Source: Rhodospirillales bacterium
GTDB lineage: Bacteria; Pseudomonadota; Alphaproteobacteria; Bin95
Direction of reading: 5' to 3'
Assembly: GCA_008081395.1 (NCBI GenBank)
Contig: VMCJ01000082.1
Span: forward strand, 1 to 43,618
Length of the DNA: 43,618 nucleotides
Positions 26,282-35,761 of the stretch are shown piece by piece; the first letter of the stretch is position 1; every line of letters starts with the position of its first letter. Both the position numbers and the translations under genes were made by a program. The notes under the pieces were generated by a model. It did not search any database, was not told the origin of the DNA, and was given only the letters and a program-made list of their open reading frames with translations.

Positions 26282-27067
26282 ATGCGTCTGATTACTTGGA
26301 ATGTAAATTCGGTTCGCTTGCGCCTCGATGGCCTTTCAAGGTTAGTTTCGGAAACGGGTGTGGACGTTGTCTGCCTGCAAGAGATAAAGGCGGACAAGAC
26401 TAAGTTCCCCTTTGAGACAATACGCAATATTGGCTTTCCACATATCGAGATGGAGGGAATCCCAGGTTACCATGGAGTTGCTACTCTATCCCGAATCCCG
26501 ATGGAGCGCATTGAAGGTCGAGATTGGTGCGGTAAGCAGGATGGCCGTTATATCGGTGTAAAGCTTAACAGCGGACTTTCAGTTCACAACTTTTATGTAC
26601 CTGCTGGTGGAGATGAGCCTGACCCCGAAGTGAACAGTAAATTCCAGCATAAGTTAGATTTTCTTGATGAAATGGCTATTTGGGGACAAAGCCAAACACA
26701 TGCGGACGCTGTTCTGGTAGGCGATCTTAATGTAGCGCCCTTACCGAATGATGTATGGTCTCATAAGGCCTTGTTAAAGGTTGTCAGTCATACTCCAATT
26801 GAGGTTGATGCCCTGCAGAAAGCTCAAACTTTGGGTCGGTGGACGGATTTGGTAAGGCTTAAAATCTCTGAAGACACACCTTTATTCTCTTGGTGGAGCT
26901 ACCGATCTAAAGATTGGTTGCAAGCTAACCGAGGACGCCGGCTCGATCATATTTGGGGCTTAGGTGCTGCGGTTGATACATTGTCAGCAGCTTCAGTAAT
27001 TAAGGAAGCCCGTGGTTGGGAAAAGCCTTCTGACCATGCACCTGTTATGGTCGACTTTGACGACTAA
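26282..27067 (+). CDS. xthA: Exodeoxyribonuclease III
   Basis: This 261-residue protein starts MRLITWNVNSVRLRLDGL and keeps the endonuclease/exonuclease/phosphatase motifs: VCLQEIKADKTKFP (Glu), GDLNVAPLPNDVW, and the final DHAPVMVDF with the catalytic His. It cuts at AP sites and degrades 3' ends in base excision repair. The length is standard. GGGA precedes the ATG. It is convergent with the phosphoesterase gene, 11 bp away. Confidence 0.96.
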   Translation: MRLITWNVNSVRLRLDGLSRLVSETGVDVVCLQEIKADKTKFPFETIRNIGFPHIEMEGIPGYHGVATLSRIPMERIEGRDWCGKQDGRYIGVKLNSGLSVHNFYVPAGGDEPDPEVNSKFQHKLDFLDEMAIWGQSQTHADAVLVGDLNVAPLPNDVWSHKALLKVVSHTPIEVDALQKAQTLGRWTDLVRLKISEDTPLFSWWSYRSKDWLQANRGRRLDHIWGLGAAVDTLSAASVIKEARGWEKPSDHAPVMVDFDD

Positions 27068-27078
27068 TACCGATGCAT

Positions 27079-27876
27079 TCACCTCAGAGATTTTGGCTCT
27101 GGCCAGTCTCCAATTGAAATCACGTGAGAAACAAGCCCCGAATTTTCATCCCACAGATGTAGAGCAGCTCCTGGAGGCTCGAATGCCATAGAGAGAGATG
27201 CTCCTTTTTTTGCATTAAATGCAAATGGAAAGGCACAGGATGGAGCAACAATTGTGGCAACGCCCCCGCAAACTCCAACTACACTGCGATGGTTGTGACC
27301 AGCTAAAATACGAATTACCTGGCCTTGCTTCTCTAATATACCAGCAAGTTGGTCTGCACCCTGAAGGCCAACTTTTGCAAACCCATCGAGGCCTGGTGCC
27401 ATGGGGGGATGGTGAAGAGCAATGATTGTGGGTCGGCTATCCCGGCTGAGTTGGGCATGCAAAAATTCCAATCGACTTTTGCATAGTGCACCACTGACTT
27501 CTCCAGGCACTAAACTATCTAACATGATTATGTTAAGCGGCCCGGCATCGATTGTGTATTGAATAAAAGCTGTCGCTTGATCCTTGCTGGGCATCCAATT
27601 TTCATCTGAAAATGCGGCCCTCATCTTTGCACGGTCGTCATGATTGCCGGGTATTGCGAACAGTGGTGCCTTTAGTTGTGCTAAAATTTCTCTTGCAACA
27701 CGGTAAGCTTCTGGCGTGCCGTGGTGTGCTATGTCGCCGGTGTGGAGAACCAAATCTGGACTAGCTGCGTTCATAGCTTTAACTGCAGCTAAAAGGCGCT
27801 GAGCTGGGTCAATTATGCCATGAGATTTTTCGCCTAATGGAAGTATGTGACTATCACTAATTTGACCTATCAGCAC
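27079..27876 (-). CDS. Class III cyclic nucleotide phosphodiesterase-like metallophosphoesterase (CpdA/GpdQ type)
   Basis: This 265-residue protein has the calcineurin-like metal motifs in order: QISDSHI (DxH), LHTGDIAHHG, IPGNHDDR, ALHHPP and LAGHNHRS. Length and spacing match CpdA, which breaks cAMP, and GpdQ-like phosphodiesterases; which one cannot be decided from motif reading. It uses two metal ions. It is convergent with xthA, and a 159-bp gap separates its start from the downstream lipoprotein gene. Confidence 0.88.
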   Translation of the reverse strand: MLIGQISDSHILPLGEKSHGIIDPAQRLLAAVKAMNAASPDLVLHTGDIAHHGTPEAYRVAREILAQLKAPLFAIPGNHDDRAKMRAAFSDENWMPSKDQATAFIQYTIDAGPLNIIMLDSLVPGEVSGALCKSRLEFLHAQLSRDSRPTIIALHHPPMAPGLDGFAKVGLQGADQLAGILEKQGQVIRILAGHNHRSVVGVCGGVATIVAPSCAFPFAFNAKKGASLSMAFEPPGAALHLWDENSGLVSHVISIGDWPEPKSLR

Positions 27877-28035
27877 GGCTTCATTCCATTACATGAGAGG
27901 AAAGAGGATCCATTTTCCTTTTTGAACATTCAAACCTTTTTTAGACAAAATATCTGCGGTCGTCTTCGACATTTTTCCAAGAAATTATCTGCTTTGAGGA
28001 GTGTTTTTGTGAAAGGCGCTATTCTTATTGAGCTT

Positions 28036-28596
28036 TCAGGATGAAGGTGGGCGAGTTAAAACAGCATCTATGAATTCACCTATATTTTTTCGAATTGACC
28101 CTTCATTTGCTTCTTTCAGTCGGGTTCCCCAAAGTAATTTGTCTTGGGTAAAGCGGGCGGTATAAGAGGTTTGAATGGTTTTAAGCAGGTAGGGTTCGTC
28201 GACGCCCGCTTTTCGCACCCGATAATTCACATTTGCAGTGACTTCAACGTCGATACTTATGTAAGGTTGAGATAACCCAAGAAGATTTACTTCAACATCA
28301 TATCTGCATGTTTCGGGAGTTTCCGCGAGAAGACCATTGTTTTTGAGAGAAGCTTCCAAAGCAATCAAAAAACTTGCGTTGTCGACTTCTGATACCCAAA
28401 GAGGGTTAGTAGTCTTGCCACCATCTACGGTCTTCACACATATGGACCTAGAAAGGTTAATGTCAGCCGGAGATGATGCGTTAGCTCTTGAGCTTGAAGT
28501 CATTGGTTTGATACTTGCAGGCTTGGCGCAACCTGAAATTCCTAAAGCGACGAGCAAAATAGCGGAAATTTGCTTGATTGATTGATAGGGAAGCAT
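28036..28596 (-). CDS. Predicted lipoprotein of unknown function
   Basis: The track start at 28650 gives an N-terminal extension without sense. The ATG at 28596 gives MLPYQSIKQISAILLVALGISGC, a clean lipoprotein signal with the lipobox ISGC. The 186-residue product continues with a mature part of about 165 residues. It has no domain I recognise, though the pattern of beta strands around NVNYRVRK and the late LLWGTRLKEAN could belong to an outer-membrane lipoprotein or assembly factor. It is divergent from another small lipoprotein gene; their starts are about 43 bp apart. Confidence 0.75.
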   Translation of the reverse strand: MLPYQSIKQISAILLVALGISGCAKPASIKPMTSSSRANASSPADINLSRSICVKTVDGGKTTNPLWVSEVDNASFLIALEASLKNNGLLAETPETCRYDVEVNLLGLSQPYISIDVEVTANVNYRVRKAGVDEPYLLKTIQTSYTARFTQDKLLWGTRLKEANEGSIRKNIGEFIDAVLTRPPSS

Positions 28597-28639
28597 ATGC
28601 TGATTCCGTAGTCCCAATGACATTTTAAAGGTATTCAAT

Positions 28640-29011
28640 TTGCGTATCATCGCGATTATTGCGCTGGCGGCAATGGTTGTCGCATGTGAAACTCGTCAGG
28701 CGCAGCTTGTGCCCCTTTCGCAGCCTGGAGATGAAACCCTGAAATGCCCAGAAATAGCTGGGCTCATGGCGGATAATCGAGACAAAGCGGCGAAACTCGC
28801 AAAGATAGATAAGGAAATTGCAACGGGAAATGCTATCGCTGTGGCGGTAGGTAAAGCATTTTTTTGGCCAGCGGTGTTAGCGGTGGATCTTTCTGATGTT
28901 GAGCAAATCGAGATGCGTTCGCTTGTTGATCGAAATCAAAGGCTTGGTGAATTAGCCAAGGCAAGAGGCTGCAGTGAAATATCCACCTCTTCCAAAGACG
29001 TAAAAAAGTGA
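28640..29011 (+). CDS. Small predicted lipoprotein of unknown function
   Basis: This 123-residue protein starts at a TTG, with AAAGGT 7 nt upstream supporting it. It has a lipoprotein signal, MRIIAIIALAAMVVAC, with lipobox VVAC. The mature part contains AAKLAKIDKEIATGNAIAVAV, a short hydrophobic stretch (VAVGKAFFWPAVLAV), and a Cys near the end (ARGCSE). I do not recognise a family. It is divergent from the other lipoprotein gene and ends 9 bp before the luciferase-like gene, so it may be cotranscribed with that. Confidence 0.7.
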   Translation: MRIIAIIALAAMVVACETRQAQLVPLSQPGDETLKCPEIAGLMADNRDKAAKLAKIDKEIATGNAIAVAVGKAFFWPAVLAVDLSDVEQIEMRSLVDRNQRLGELAKARGCSEISTSSKDVKK

Positions 29012-29020
29012 GATAACCCG

Positions 29021-29848
29021 ATGCATGTTGGAGTAGCTTTATTTTTCACAGACCATTCCATTCGACCATCTGATCTTGCTGCTGCCCTAGAAGAGCGAGG
29101 GTTTGAGAGCCTATGGGCCCCTGAACATAGTCACATTCCTCTCACTCGAAACTCTCCTTGGCCGCAGGGTGGCGAGCTACCCAAAAAATATTTTCAGGTG
29201 ATGGACCCATTTGTAACTTTGACAGCTGCTGCAGGGGCGACCTCTAGTTTAAAAATAGGCACTGGGATCTGCCTAGTGCCGCAAAGGGATGTCTTCCAGA
29301 CAGCAAAGTCAGTTGCATCGCTTGATGTAATTTCTGGTGGGCGTTTCCTTTTTGGTATAGGCGCCGGTTGGAACACTGATGAAATGATAAATCATGGTGT
29401 TGATCCATCTTCTCGCATGAAGCTCATGAGGGAAAAAATTGAGGCTATGCGTGTTATTTGGCGAGATGAAACGCCAGAATATCATGGTGAATTAGTCAGC
29501 TTTGGACCAATGCAAACTTGGCCAAAGCCGTTGAGAGCACCGCCAGTTTATCTTGGTGGAGCATTCCCGTATGGAGCTCGTCGAGCTCTTAGGTATGCCG
29601 ACGCTTGGCTTCCTCATGCGCGCCGCCCGACCTATCATATTTTGGAAAAGTTGCCGGAATTTAGGGCGATGGAGCAAGAGGCTGGGCGCCAAATTCCAAT
29701 TACTGTTTTTGGTGGTGAGCAAGATCCAGAAATGTTGAAGCAATATGCGGATGCAGGGATTGAGCGTGTTGTTATCAATATAGAGCCTATGGGACGTGAC
29801 GAGAGCTTGGCCAAGTTAGATGAATGGGTCGCAGCAGGCATCGTTTAG
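29021..29848 (+). CDS. Luciferase-like (LLM) flavin/F420-dependent oxidoreductase
   Basis: This 275-residue TIM-barrel protein starts MHVGVALFFTDHSIRPSDLA and has ESLWAPEHSHIP, KIGTGICLVPQRDVF, GGRFLFGIGAGWNTDEM and YHGELVSFGPMQTWPKP, all typical of the bacterial LLM class. Such enzymes use FMNH2 or F420H2; the cofactor cannot be chosen here. Another member of the class is cut by the right edge. It lies 9 bp after a small lipoprotein gene and 206 bp before gcdH. Confidence 0.88.
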   Translation: MHVGVALFFTDHSIRPSDLAAALEERGFESLWAPEHSHIPLTRNSPWPQGGELPKKYFQVMDPFVTLTAAAGATSSLKIGTGICLVPQRDVFQTAKSVASLDVISGGRFLFGIGAGWNTDEMINHGVDPSSRMKLMREKIEAMRVIWRDETPEYHGELVSFGPMQTWPKPLRAPPVYLGGAFPYGARRALRYADAWLPHARRPTYHILEKLPEFRAMEQEAGRQIPITVFGGEQDPEMLKQYADAGIERVVINIEPMGRDESLAKLDEWVAAGIV

Positions 29849-30054
29849 GTTTGTTTTGGCAATAAATTAAAAAACATAAATGTTTTTAGTTTCTTTGCTT
29901 TAATGCGTTATGCAGAAATCTTTGCAAGCGCTGCTGCGGCGCATCGCCTATCTCGCCGAAATTTAATATCCAAGCTATCTTTTCAGTTATTAGTTTTTAT
30001 ATAAAAGCGTGCACTTTACGCTCCCGCACATGTATTCTTTCATGGAGATCTTCA

Positions 30055-31263
30055 ATGCCTGACTCAACGCCCGCAAGCACCAAGGTTAGCAAGCTGCCAC
30101 CTTTTGACTGGACTGATCCGTTCTATTTGGCTGATCAGCTCGATGAAGAAGAGCGCATGACTTTTGAAGCCGGTGTGAAATTCGTGGAGGCTGAGTTGGA
30201 GCCTGGCGTGATGGAAGCTAACCGTAATCAAACTTTTGATCGCAACATTTACAAAAAACTAGGACAGTCTGGTTTCTTAGGTGTCGGTCTAGAAGGGTAT
30301 GGCTGTCCCGGTGGTTCGGCAGTTATGTATGGATTGCTAGCTCGTGCAGTTGAAGGCTGCGACAGCGCGTATCGGTCGGCAATGAGTGTGCAATCTAGTC
30401 TAGTGATGTACCCAATCCATACATACGGCTCAGAAGAGCAGAAACAGAAATATCTGCCAAAGCTCGCTTCTGGCGAGCACGTCGGGTCTTTTGGCTTAAC
30501 AGAGCCAGACCATGGCTCAGACGCTGGCGGTATGAAGTCCCGCGCAGTCAAAGTTGATGGCGGTTATAGGCTTACCGGTGCAAAAATGTGGATCACATCT
30601 TCACCAATCGCTGATGTGCTAGTGGTATGGGCTAAAGATGAAGCAGGTGACATCCGCGGCTTCATTCTTGAGCGAGGTATGGAAGGTCTTTCCACTCCAA
30701 AAATTGAGGGGAAATTTTCACTTCGAGCTTCACCGACTGGCGAAATAGTCATGGATGATGTCTTTGTGCCGGACGAAAATCGCCTTCCGAATGCCAAGGG
30801 TTTAGGTGGACCATTTGGCTGTTTGAATAAGGCTCGTTATGGAATTGCGTGGGGTGCTATGGGGGCAGCCGAAGCTTGTTGGCGAGCAAGTCGTGAATAT
30901 GTCATGAACAGGACTGCATTTGGGAAACCTTTGGGGGCAAATCAACTCATTCAGAAAAAGTTAGCTGATATGCAAACCGAAATTGCACTCGGTTTCCAAG
31001 CCGCTCTTCGGGTGGGGAGATTAATGGATGAAGGTCGTGCGGCACCAGAAATGATATCCCTAATAAAGCGGAACAATTGCGGTAAAGCTCTCGATATTGC
31101 TCGGTTGTCTCGCGATATGCACGGTGGAAACGGGGTTTCTGACGAGTATAAAGTTATTAGGCACATGATGAACCTAGAGGCAGTAAATACCTACGAGGGT
31201 ACCCATGATGTTCATGCACTGATCCTTGGCCGTTCGATAACTGGCATTCAAGCCTTTAGTTAG
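30055..31263 (+). CDS. gcdH: Glutaryl-CoA dehydrogenase
   Basis: This 402-residue acyl-CoA dehydrogenase opens [21 protein letters not shown], a signature of glutaryl-CoA dehydrogenases. It has [34 protein letters not shown] and the catalytic Glu in [20 protein letters not shown]. It oxidises and decarboxylates glutaryl-CoA to crotonyl-CoA in lysine and tryptophan breakdown. GGAG lies before the ATG. It is followed after 14 bp by a class III CoA transferase and then a crotonase. Confidence 0.95.
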   Translation: MPDSTPASTKVSKLPPFDWTDPFYLADQLDEEERMTFEAGVKFVEAELEPGVMEANRNQTFDRNIYKKLGQSGFLGVGLEGYGCPGGSAVMYGLLARAVEGCDSAYRSAMSVQSSLVMYPIHTYGSEEQKQKYLPKLASGEHVGSFGLTEPDHGSDAGGMKSRAVKVDGGYRLTGAKMWITSSPIADVLVVWAKDEAGDIRGFILERGMEGLSTPKIEGKFSLRASPTGEIVMDDVFVPDENRLPNAKGLGGPFGCLNKARYGIAWGAMGAAEACWRASREYVMNRTAFGKPLGANQLIQKKLADMQTEIALGFQAALRVGRLMDEGRAAPEMISLIKRNNCGKALDIARLSRDMHGGNGVSDEYKVIRHMMNLEAVNTYEGTHDVHALILGRSITGIQAFS

Positions 31264-31277
31264 GGAGATTTAAGACT

Positions 31278-32462
31278 ATGAGCGCTACGACAGGAATGCC
31301 ACTTTCTAGATTTAAGGTTCTTGATCTTACCCGTGTGCGAGCTGGCCCAACATGTGTGCGTCAACTTGCAGACTGGGGTGCTGATGTAATCAAGGTGGAG
31401 TCCCCTCCGGATGGTAAGGAGGGATTGGGCGGATCGAGAGATGGTTTTGATTTCCAAAATTTGCATCGTAATAAGCGCTCTGTCACCTTGAATCTTAAAG
31501 ACCCAAGAGGTCTGGAAGCATTTTACAAGATGGTATCCGCAGCGGATGTTGTTGTTGAGAATTACAGAGCAGATGTAAAGCATCGCTTAAAAATTGATTA
31601 TGACAGCCTTGCCAAGATAAATCCTGGTATCATCCTCGGCTCAATTTCTGGCTTTGGACAAGATGGTCCCTACGCTGATCGCCCAGGCTTTGATCAAATT
31701 GCCCAAGGCATGGGTGGCCTTATGTCTATTACTGGAGAGGCAGATGGGGGGCCAATGCGCGTTGGCATTCCAGTTGCTGATCTTTCTGCAGGTATGTTTT
31801 GTGCCCAAGGCATCCTCCTAGCTCTTTTAGAGAGGGAAACTTCGGGAAAGGGACAGTGGGTAAAGACTTCACTGCTTGAAGCTCAAATCCAGATGCTAGA
31901 TTTCCAAGCAGCGCGCTATCTTAAAGATAAAGAAGTCCCTAAGTCTGCAGGCAATGATCATCCAACATCAATTCCGACGGGTGTGTTTAAGACCGCAGAT
32001 GGTCATGTGAACATTGCGGTTGCTGGTCAGGCAATTTATGAGCGTTTCTGTGACGCGATCAATGCTCCAGAACTCAAAGATCATCCTGATTTTGCTACTG
32101 GTGCGCTCCGATCTCAAAACAGAAAAGCAATGAATGCTGCTATAGATGCTATTACTTGCCAAAAGCCTTCAGCCTTCTGGATTGATCATTTAAATGCAGC
32201 GGGTTGTCCTTGTGGGCCTATCTATTCAATGGATCAGATGTTCGAGGATGCGCAGGTAAAGCATGTAGAGATGGCGGTGCCTGTCAGTCACCCGCGTATG
32301 GGCTCATTCCAAATTGTTAATCAGGCAATAAAAATGTCCCGTACTCCATCCAAAATTCGCTCCGCGACACCGGAACAAGGTGAGCATACCGACGCAATTC
32401 TTACTGAACTCGGTTACTCTCCTGATGCCATTGCTGCTATGCGTGACGACGGTGTGATATAA
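31278..32462 (+). CDS. Class III (CaiB/BaiF) CoA transferase
   Basis: This 394-residue protein opens LDLTRVRAGPTCVRQLADWGADVIKVE and has GSISGFGQDGPYADRPGFDQIAQGMGG, where the Asp in FDQ is the catalytic residue of family III CoA transferases. It follows gcdH by 14 bp with GGGAG before the ATG, so it is probably in the same operon. In this setting the best guess is activation of glutarate with succinyl-CoA, like SUGCT, but this is inferred from the neighbour only. Confidence 0.9.
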   Translation: MSATTGMPLSRFKVLDLTRVRAGPTCVRQLADWGADVIKVESPPDGKEGLGGSRDGFDFQNLHRNKRSVTLNLKDPRGLEAFYKMVSAADVVVENYRADVKHRLKIDYDSLAKINPGIILGSISGFGQDGPYADRPGFDQIAQGMGGLMSITGEADGGPMRVGIPVADLSAGMFCAQGILLALLERETSGKGQWVKTSLLEAQIQMLDFQAARYLKDKEVPKSAGNDHPTSIPTGVFKTADGHVNIAVAGQAIYERFCDAINAPELKDHPDFATGALRSQNRKAMNAAIDAITCQKPSAFWIDHLNAAGCPCGPIYSMDQMFEDAQVKHVEMAVPVSHPRMGSFQIVNQAIKMSRTPSKIRSATPEQGEHTDAILTELGYSPDAIAAMRDDGVI

Positions 32463-32489
32463 TTATTTCTGAACTTAGAAAGTAACGAC

Positions 32490-33290
32490 ATGAAATTGGA
32501 TTTTGGCACTGAGCATATGATTGTTGAAGTGATTGATGGCGTTGGCTGGGTCACCTTCAACAATCCTGAACGGCGAAACGCAGTAAAGTTTGAAATGTGG
32601 GAAGCAATTCCTAAAATCTTCGACACTCTTGTTGCACAGGATGACGTTCGCTGTATCGTCATGAAAGGAGCGGGAGATAAGTCCTTCGTTGCTGGTGCAG
32701 ATATTTCCGAGTTCAAGGAAAAAAGATCTACACCAGAACAAGTGACGCTCTACAACGCCACTAGCGGGGCTGCATACGCTGCAATAGAAAATTGTGAAAA
32801 GCCTCTAATTGCTATGATTAGAGGTTTTTGTATTGGAGGTGGACTGGCTGTCGCTTTGTCTGCTGACATTCGTATTGCCGCTGATAACACAGTTTATGCT
32901 GTACCTGCTGCTCGCTTGGGGCTCGGCTACCGATATCCTGGTATGAAACGTTTGGTCAATTTAGTTGGCCCGGCCTACGCAAAGGAAATCTTTTTCACGG
33001 CCAGAAAGTTTAATGCTGAAGAGGCCTGGCGAATGGGATTAGTGAACAAGGTAGTCGGCCTTGATGAACTTGATGCTGCCGTTGCTGAGTATGCCGGGAT
33101 GATTGCCGAAAACGCTCCCCTCACTGTGGCAGCTGCAAATTTTGCGGTGCAAACAGCAATTGCTCATGAAGCAGACCGTGATTTTGATAAGCTCGATCAA
33201 ATGGTGGAAGCTTGCTTTGCGAGCGAAGACTATAAAGAAGGCCAGACTGCTTTTATGGAAAAACGCAAGCCGGTTTTTAAAGGTCGTTAA
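32490..33290 (+). CDS. Crotonase-fold enoyl-CoA hydratase family protein
   Basis: This 266-residue protein has the crotonase oxyanion regions SFVAGADISEF and RGFCIGGGLAVALSADIRIAA. By hand alignment both catalytic Glu of standard hydratases are replaced: GGGCELAMM becomes GGGLAVALS (E to A) and FGQPEILLG becomes YAVPAARLG (E to A). GLGYRYPGMKRL is shared with a known subfamily of the same shape. Hydration of crotonyl-CoA would complete the gcdH route, but these substitutions make that uncertain. It sits 27 bp after the CoA transferase. A strong hairpin follows. Confidence 0.88.
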   Translation: MKLDFGTEHMIVEVIDGVGWVTFNNPERRNAVKFEMWEAIPKIFDTLVAQDDVRCIVMKGAGDKSFVAGADISEFKEKRSTPEQVTLYNATSGAAYAAIENCEKPLIAMIRGFCIGGGLAVALSADIRIAADNTVYAVPAARLGLGYRYPGMKRLVNLVGPAYAKEIFFTARKFNAEEAWRMGLVNKVVGLDELDAAVAEYAGMIAENAPLTVAAANFAVQTAIAHEADRDFDKLDQMVEACFASEDYKEGQTAFMEKRKPVFKGR

Positions 33291-33299
33291 AGTATCTCA

Positions 33300-33330
33300 T
33301 TCCCGCTTAGCTTCTTAGGCTAAGCGGGAA
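33300..33330. terminator. Strong hairpin between convergent genes
   Basis: A perfect 12-bp stem, TTCCCGCTTAGC / GCTAAGCGGGAA, with a 7-nt loop lies between the crotonase and the convergent MFS gene. Neither strand shows a T run after it, so it may act with Rho or as a 3' stabilising structure that ends both transcripts. Confidence 0.7.
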
Positions 33331-33354
33331 CTTACTAAGTAATGTATGGATCTG

Positions 33355-34593
33355 TTAATCTGCAGCAGTCGAAGGTTCTAATTCTTCGACTACAGCAACA
33401 GTTTGAGCTGCCAGGGCTGCTTCTGCAAAATCGCCCCTTTCGTCGTCTGGAGTTGCTTGCCTGATTTTCATTCTTGAGGCTACAAACACAGCCGTAGATA
33501 AGTGAACGGCCGCAATAACGGCAAATAAACCTGGTGGTCCAATCAAACTCATAACCGTTGATGCAGCCAGGGGCCCTATGACCGCTCCGATCGAAAAGGT
33601 GAGCAGAAGTCCGCCGGCAGCCTCAACAAAACCAGAGTCCGTGACCATGTCATTCATATGAGCCGCGGAAAGTGCATAGATGGGCAAAGCAAAAAGCCCA
33701 AAGCCAGCAACGCAAATAAGTCGAATAGCCTGACTGTCGTTGCCTAGAATTGACATGAACAAATCTGCTACTGCTGCCAGTAAGCATGCTGCCATTATGA
33801 TTATCCGTCGGTCCATTCGGTCAGATAGGCGCCCTAAAGGCCACTGACCTGCAGCACCAGCGATCGCGCCAACGGCCATAAAGATTGCAGCACCCTCCGC
33901 TCCTCCTCCACTTACTGCTCCATAAACAGGGCCCAAGGTCCAGAAGGCGCCATTAGATAGGCCGACACTAAATGATCCCACCAGTCCAACAGGGGACATT
34001 TTATAGAGGCGAAGGATCCTTAATTTAACAATATTCGGTGGTGCTGGTTCTTGCGAACGCGTCAAGGCTAGTGGAACAGCTGCAAGTGAAACAAGAATCG
34101 AGGCCAGTGCAAACAAGGAGAATGATCTGGGATCGTCTACAGTGATTAGTAGTTGGCCGACAGTAATCACTGAGAGATTGATTCCAAGATACGTTGAAAA
34201 AATTACACCACGACTTTCGTTCGACGCCTTTTCGTTGAGCCAACTTTCTATAATCATAAAGAGGCCGGCAAGGCAAAAACCAGTGAATAGGCGCAATACT
34301 GTCCAAACCCATGGATCAACAATTATCGGGTGTATTAATGCCACAGAAGAGCCAATTGATACCATCGCAACAAATGACCTAATATGACCGGCTCGTTTAA
34401 CTATAACGGGCGCTGCTACGCATCCAATCACGAAACCAAAATAATAAGCTGCGCCAAGAGCTCCAAGCGCCATAGCTTCAAAACCCTCGATCTCAGCGCG
34501 TATTGGGGTGAGAGTGTTTTGGAGTCCGCTGCCCATCAATAAAAAGGCGACGCTTAAAAGCAGTGCAGCTACTGGTGTGAGGGCAGAGAACAT
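33355..34593 (-). CDS. MFS transporter (YcaD-like)
   Basis: This 412-residue protein has about twelve membrane helices, with a loop after helix 2 (VIVKRAGHIRSF) and RLSDRMDRRIIIMAACLLAA between helices 8 and 9, as in the major facilitator superfamily. The pattern GLFMIIESWLNEKASNESRG looks like YcaD-type carriers. The substrate is unknown. It is divergent from the TauD-type gene with 124 bp between them, so the pair may be co-regulated. Confidence 0.9.
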   Translation of the reverse strand: MFSALTPVAALLLSVAFLLMGSGLQNTLTPIRAEIEGFEAMALGALGAAYYFGFVIGCVAAPVIVKRAGHIRSFVAMVSIGSSVALIHPIIVDPWVWTVLRLFTGFCLAGLFMIIESWLNEKASNESRGVIFSTYLGINLSVITVGQLLITVDDPRSFSLFALASILVSLAAVPLALTRSQEPAPPNIVKLRILRLYKMSPVGLVGSFSVGLSNGAFWTLGPVYGAVSGGGAEGAAIFMAVGAIAGAAGQWPLGRLSDRMDRRIIIMAACLLAAVADLFMSILGNDSQAIRLICVAGFGLFALPIYALSAAHMNDMVTDSGFVEAAGGLLLTFSIGAVIGPLAASTVMSLIGPPGLFAVIAAVHLSTAVFVASRMKIRQATPDDERGDFAEAALAAQTVAVVEELEPSTAAD

Positions 34594-34602
34594 TCAGCGG
34601 AT

Positions 34603-34620
34603 CCTGTCAGATGTGTCAGG
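34603..34620. promoter_or_regulatory. Imperfect dyad between divergent MFS and TauD genes
   Basis: CCTGTCA-GATG-TGTCAGG is a 7+7 dyad with one mismatched pair, 10 bp upstream of the MFS start and about 100 bp before the TauD-type start. The position would suit a shared operator, but no regulator gene is next to it. It is a single occurrence and could be chance. Confidence 0.25.
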
Positions 34621-34717
34621 GAACTTTTTTGGCAGGTCTTTTAATTGCAAGATAAGCGTCTATAGCCTTTTAGAACTTTTGAGCCTATCGATTTATCGTC
34701 CAAAAGGGAGGTCCGCA

Positions 34718-35680
34718 ATGTTGGATGCTAGTAGCCGTGCTTGGCGTGGAAGTGAATTGGCATCCGGAACCGGTAGATTCGATTTGCCATTGGAAGTTGC
34801 CGAAGAGCTTACAGTTGCTGCTCGAATATACGAGCAGTCAGGACAGCCAATTATTGAAGCACACCTGGCTCAGTTCGAATTGACTGTCACAAAAGAGTTT
34901 ATTGCTAAGGTTTTAGTTGAACTCAAAGATGGGGTTGGATTTGCGTTAATAGACCGTTTGCCGCTTGATGAGCTAGGCGAGGATGGCGCTAAAATAGCCT
35001 ATTGGTTGATGTGTTCTCTAATTGAGCGCCCCGTTGCACAAAATTGGATAGGTGACCTCATTTACGATGTGACGGATACCGGGCGTCCGCCAGGCAATGG
35101 CGTTCGGCCGGATAAAACTAACGCTGAACAGAATTTTCATACCGATAACAGTTATAATTTATGCCCCCCAAATTATGTGACCCTGCTTTGTCTGCGCGCC
35201 GCAAAAATAGGTGGGTTATCTCACATTGTATCGTTGGAGGCTGCGCATGAAGCACTTAGGCTGGAGCGACCTGATCTACTGAATCGTTTGTACCAACCGT
35301 TTTATTTTGATCGTCAAAAAGAGCATGCGCCAAAAGATACAATGACGACCCATCACCCACTTTTTACAGTCGAAGACAATAGACTTCTCGCTCGGCTTTC
35401 CAGATTTCAGGTTTCAAACGGTCAACGCCTGGCAGGTGAACCGATAGATGCGTTAGGGGTGGAGGCCTTGGACGCTCTAGAAGCACACATGAACGCTCCG
35501 GGCATGGATGTTTCGTTCACATTTGAGCCAGGGCAGATACAGATCTTGGATAATCGACGCATAGGTCATAGGCGAACAGGTTTTGAGGACTGGCCAGAGC
35601 CTCATCTTAAGCGCCTTCTGGTTCGCCTTTGGCTGCGCAATTGGGGTTCCAGCGATTATCACGGAGGTCTTGATCTGTAA
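34718..35680 (+). CDS. TauD/TfdA-family Fe(II)/2-oxoglutarate dioxygenase
   Basis: The track start at 34508 overlaps the divergent MFS gene, and GGGAGGT precedes the ATG at 34718, so I use that start (320 residues). The metal motif is NFHTDNSYN (HxD), with the distal His in NRRIGHRRTGFED and the following Arg for 2-oxoglutarate. Family members hydroxylate small molecules such as taurine, carnitine precursors or herbicides; substrate unknown. A VOC protein gene follows after 81 bp, and an MFS carrier is divergent. Confidence 0.88.
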   Translation: MLDASSRAWRGSELASGTGRFDLPLEVAEELTVAARIYEQSGQPIIEAHLAQFELTVTKEFIAKVLVELKDGVGFALIDRLPLDELGEDGAKIAYWLMCSLIERPVAQNWIGDLIYDVTDTGRPPGNGVRPDKTNAEQNFHTDNSYNLCPPNYVTLLCLRAAKIGGLSHIVSLEAAHEALRLERPDLLNRLYQPFYFDRQKEHAPKDTMTTHHPLFTVEDNRLLARLSRFQVSNGQRLAGEPIDALGVEALDALEAHMNAPGMDVSFTFEPGQIQILDNRRIGHRRTGFEDWPEPHLKRLLVRLWLRNWGSSDYHGGLDL

Positions 35681-35761
35681 TTTTAAAATGTGCTTTCGGC
35701 TTAAATGATCGACTGTGTTTTGGAATGTTAGATCTACCGTTTTAAATGGGAGTGCAAGATT

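Noticed and set aside
29869-29888. AT-only hairpin after the LLM gene
   Set aside because: A-rich/T-rich arms with a 2-base loop; such stretches arise easily by chance in AT-rich intergenic DNA.
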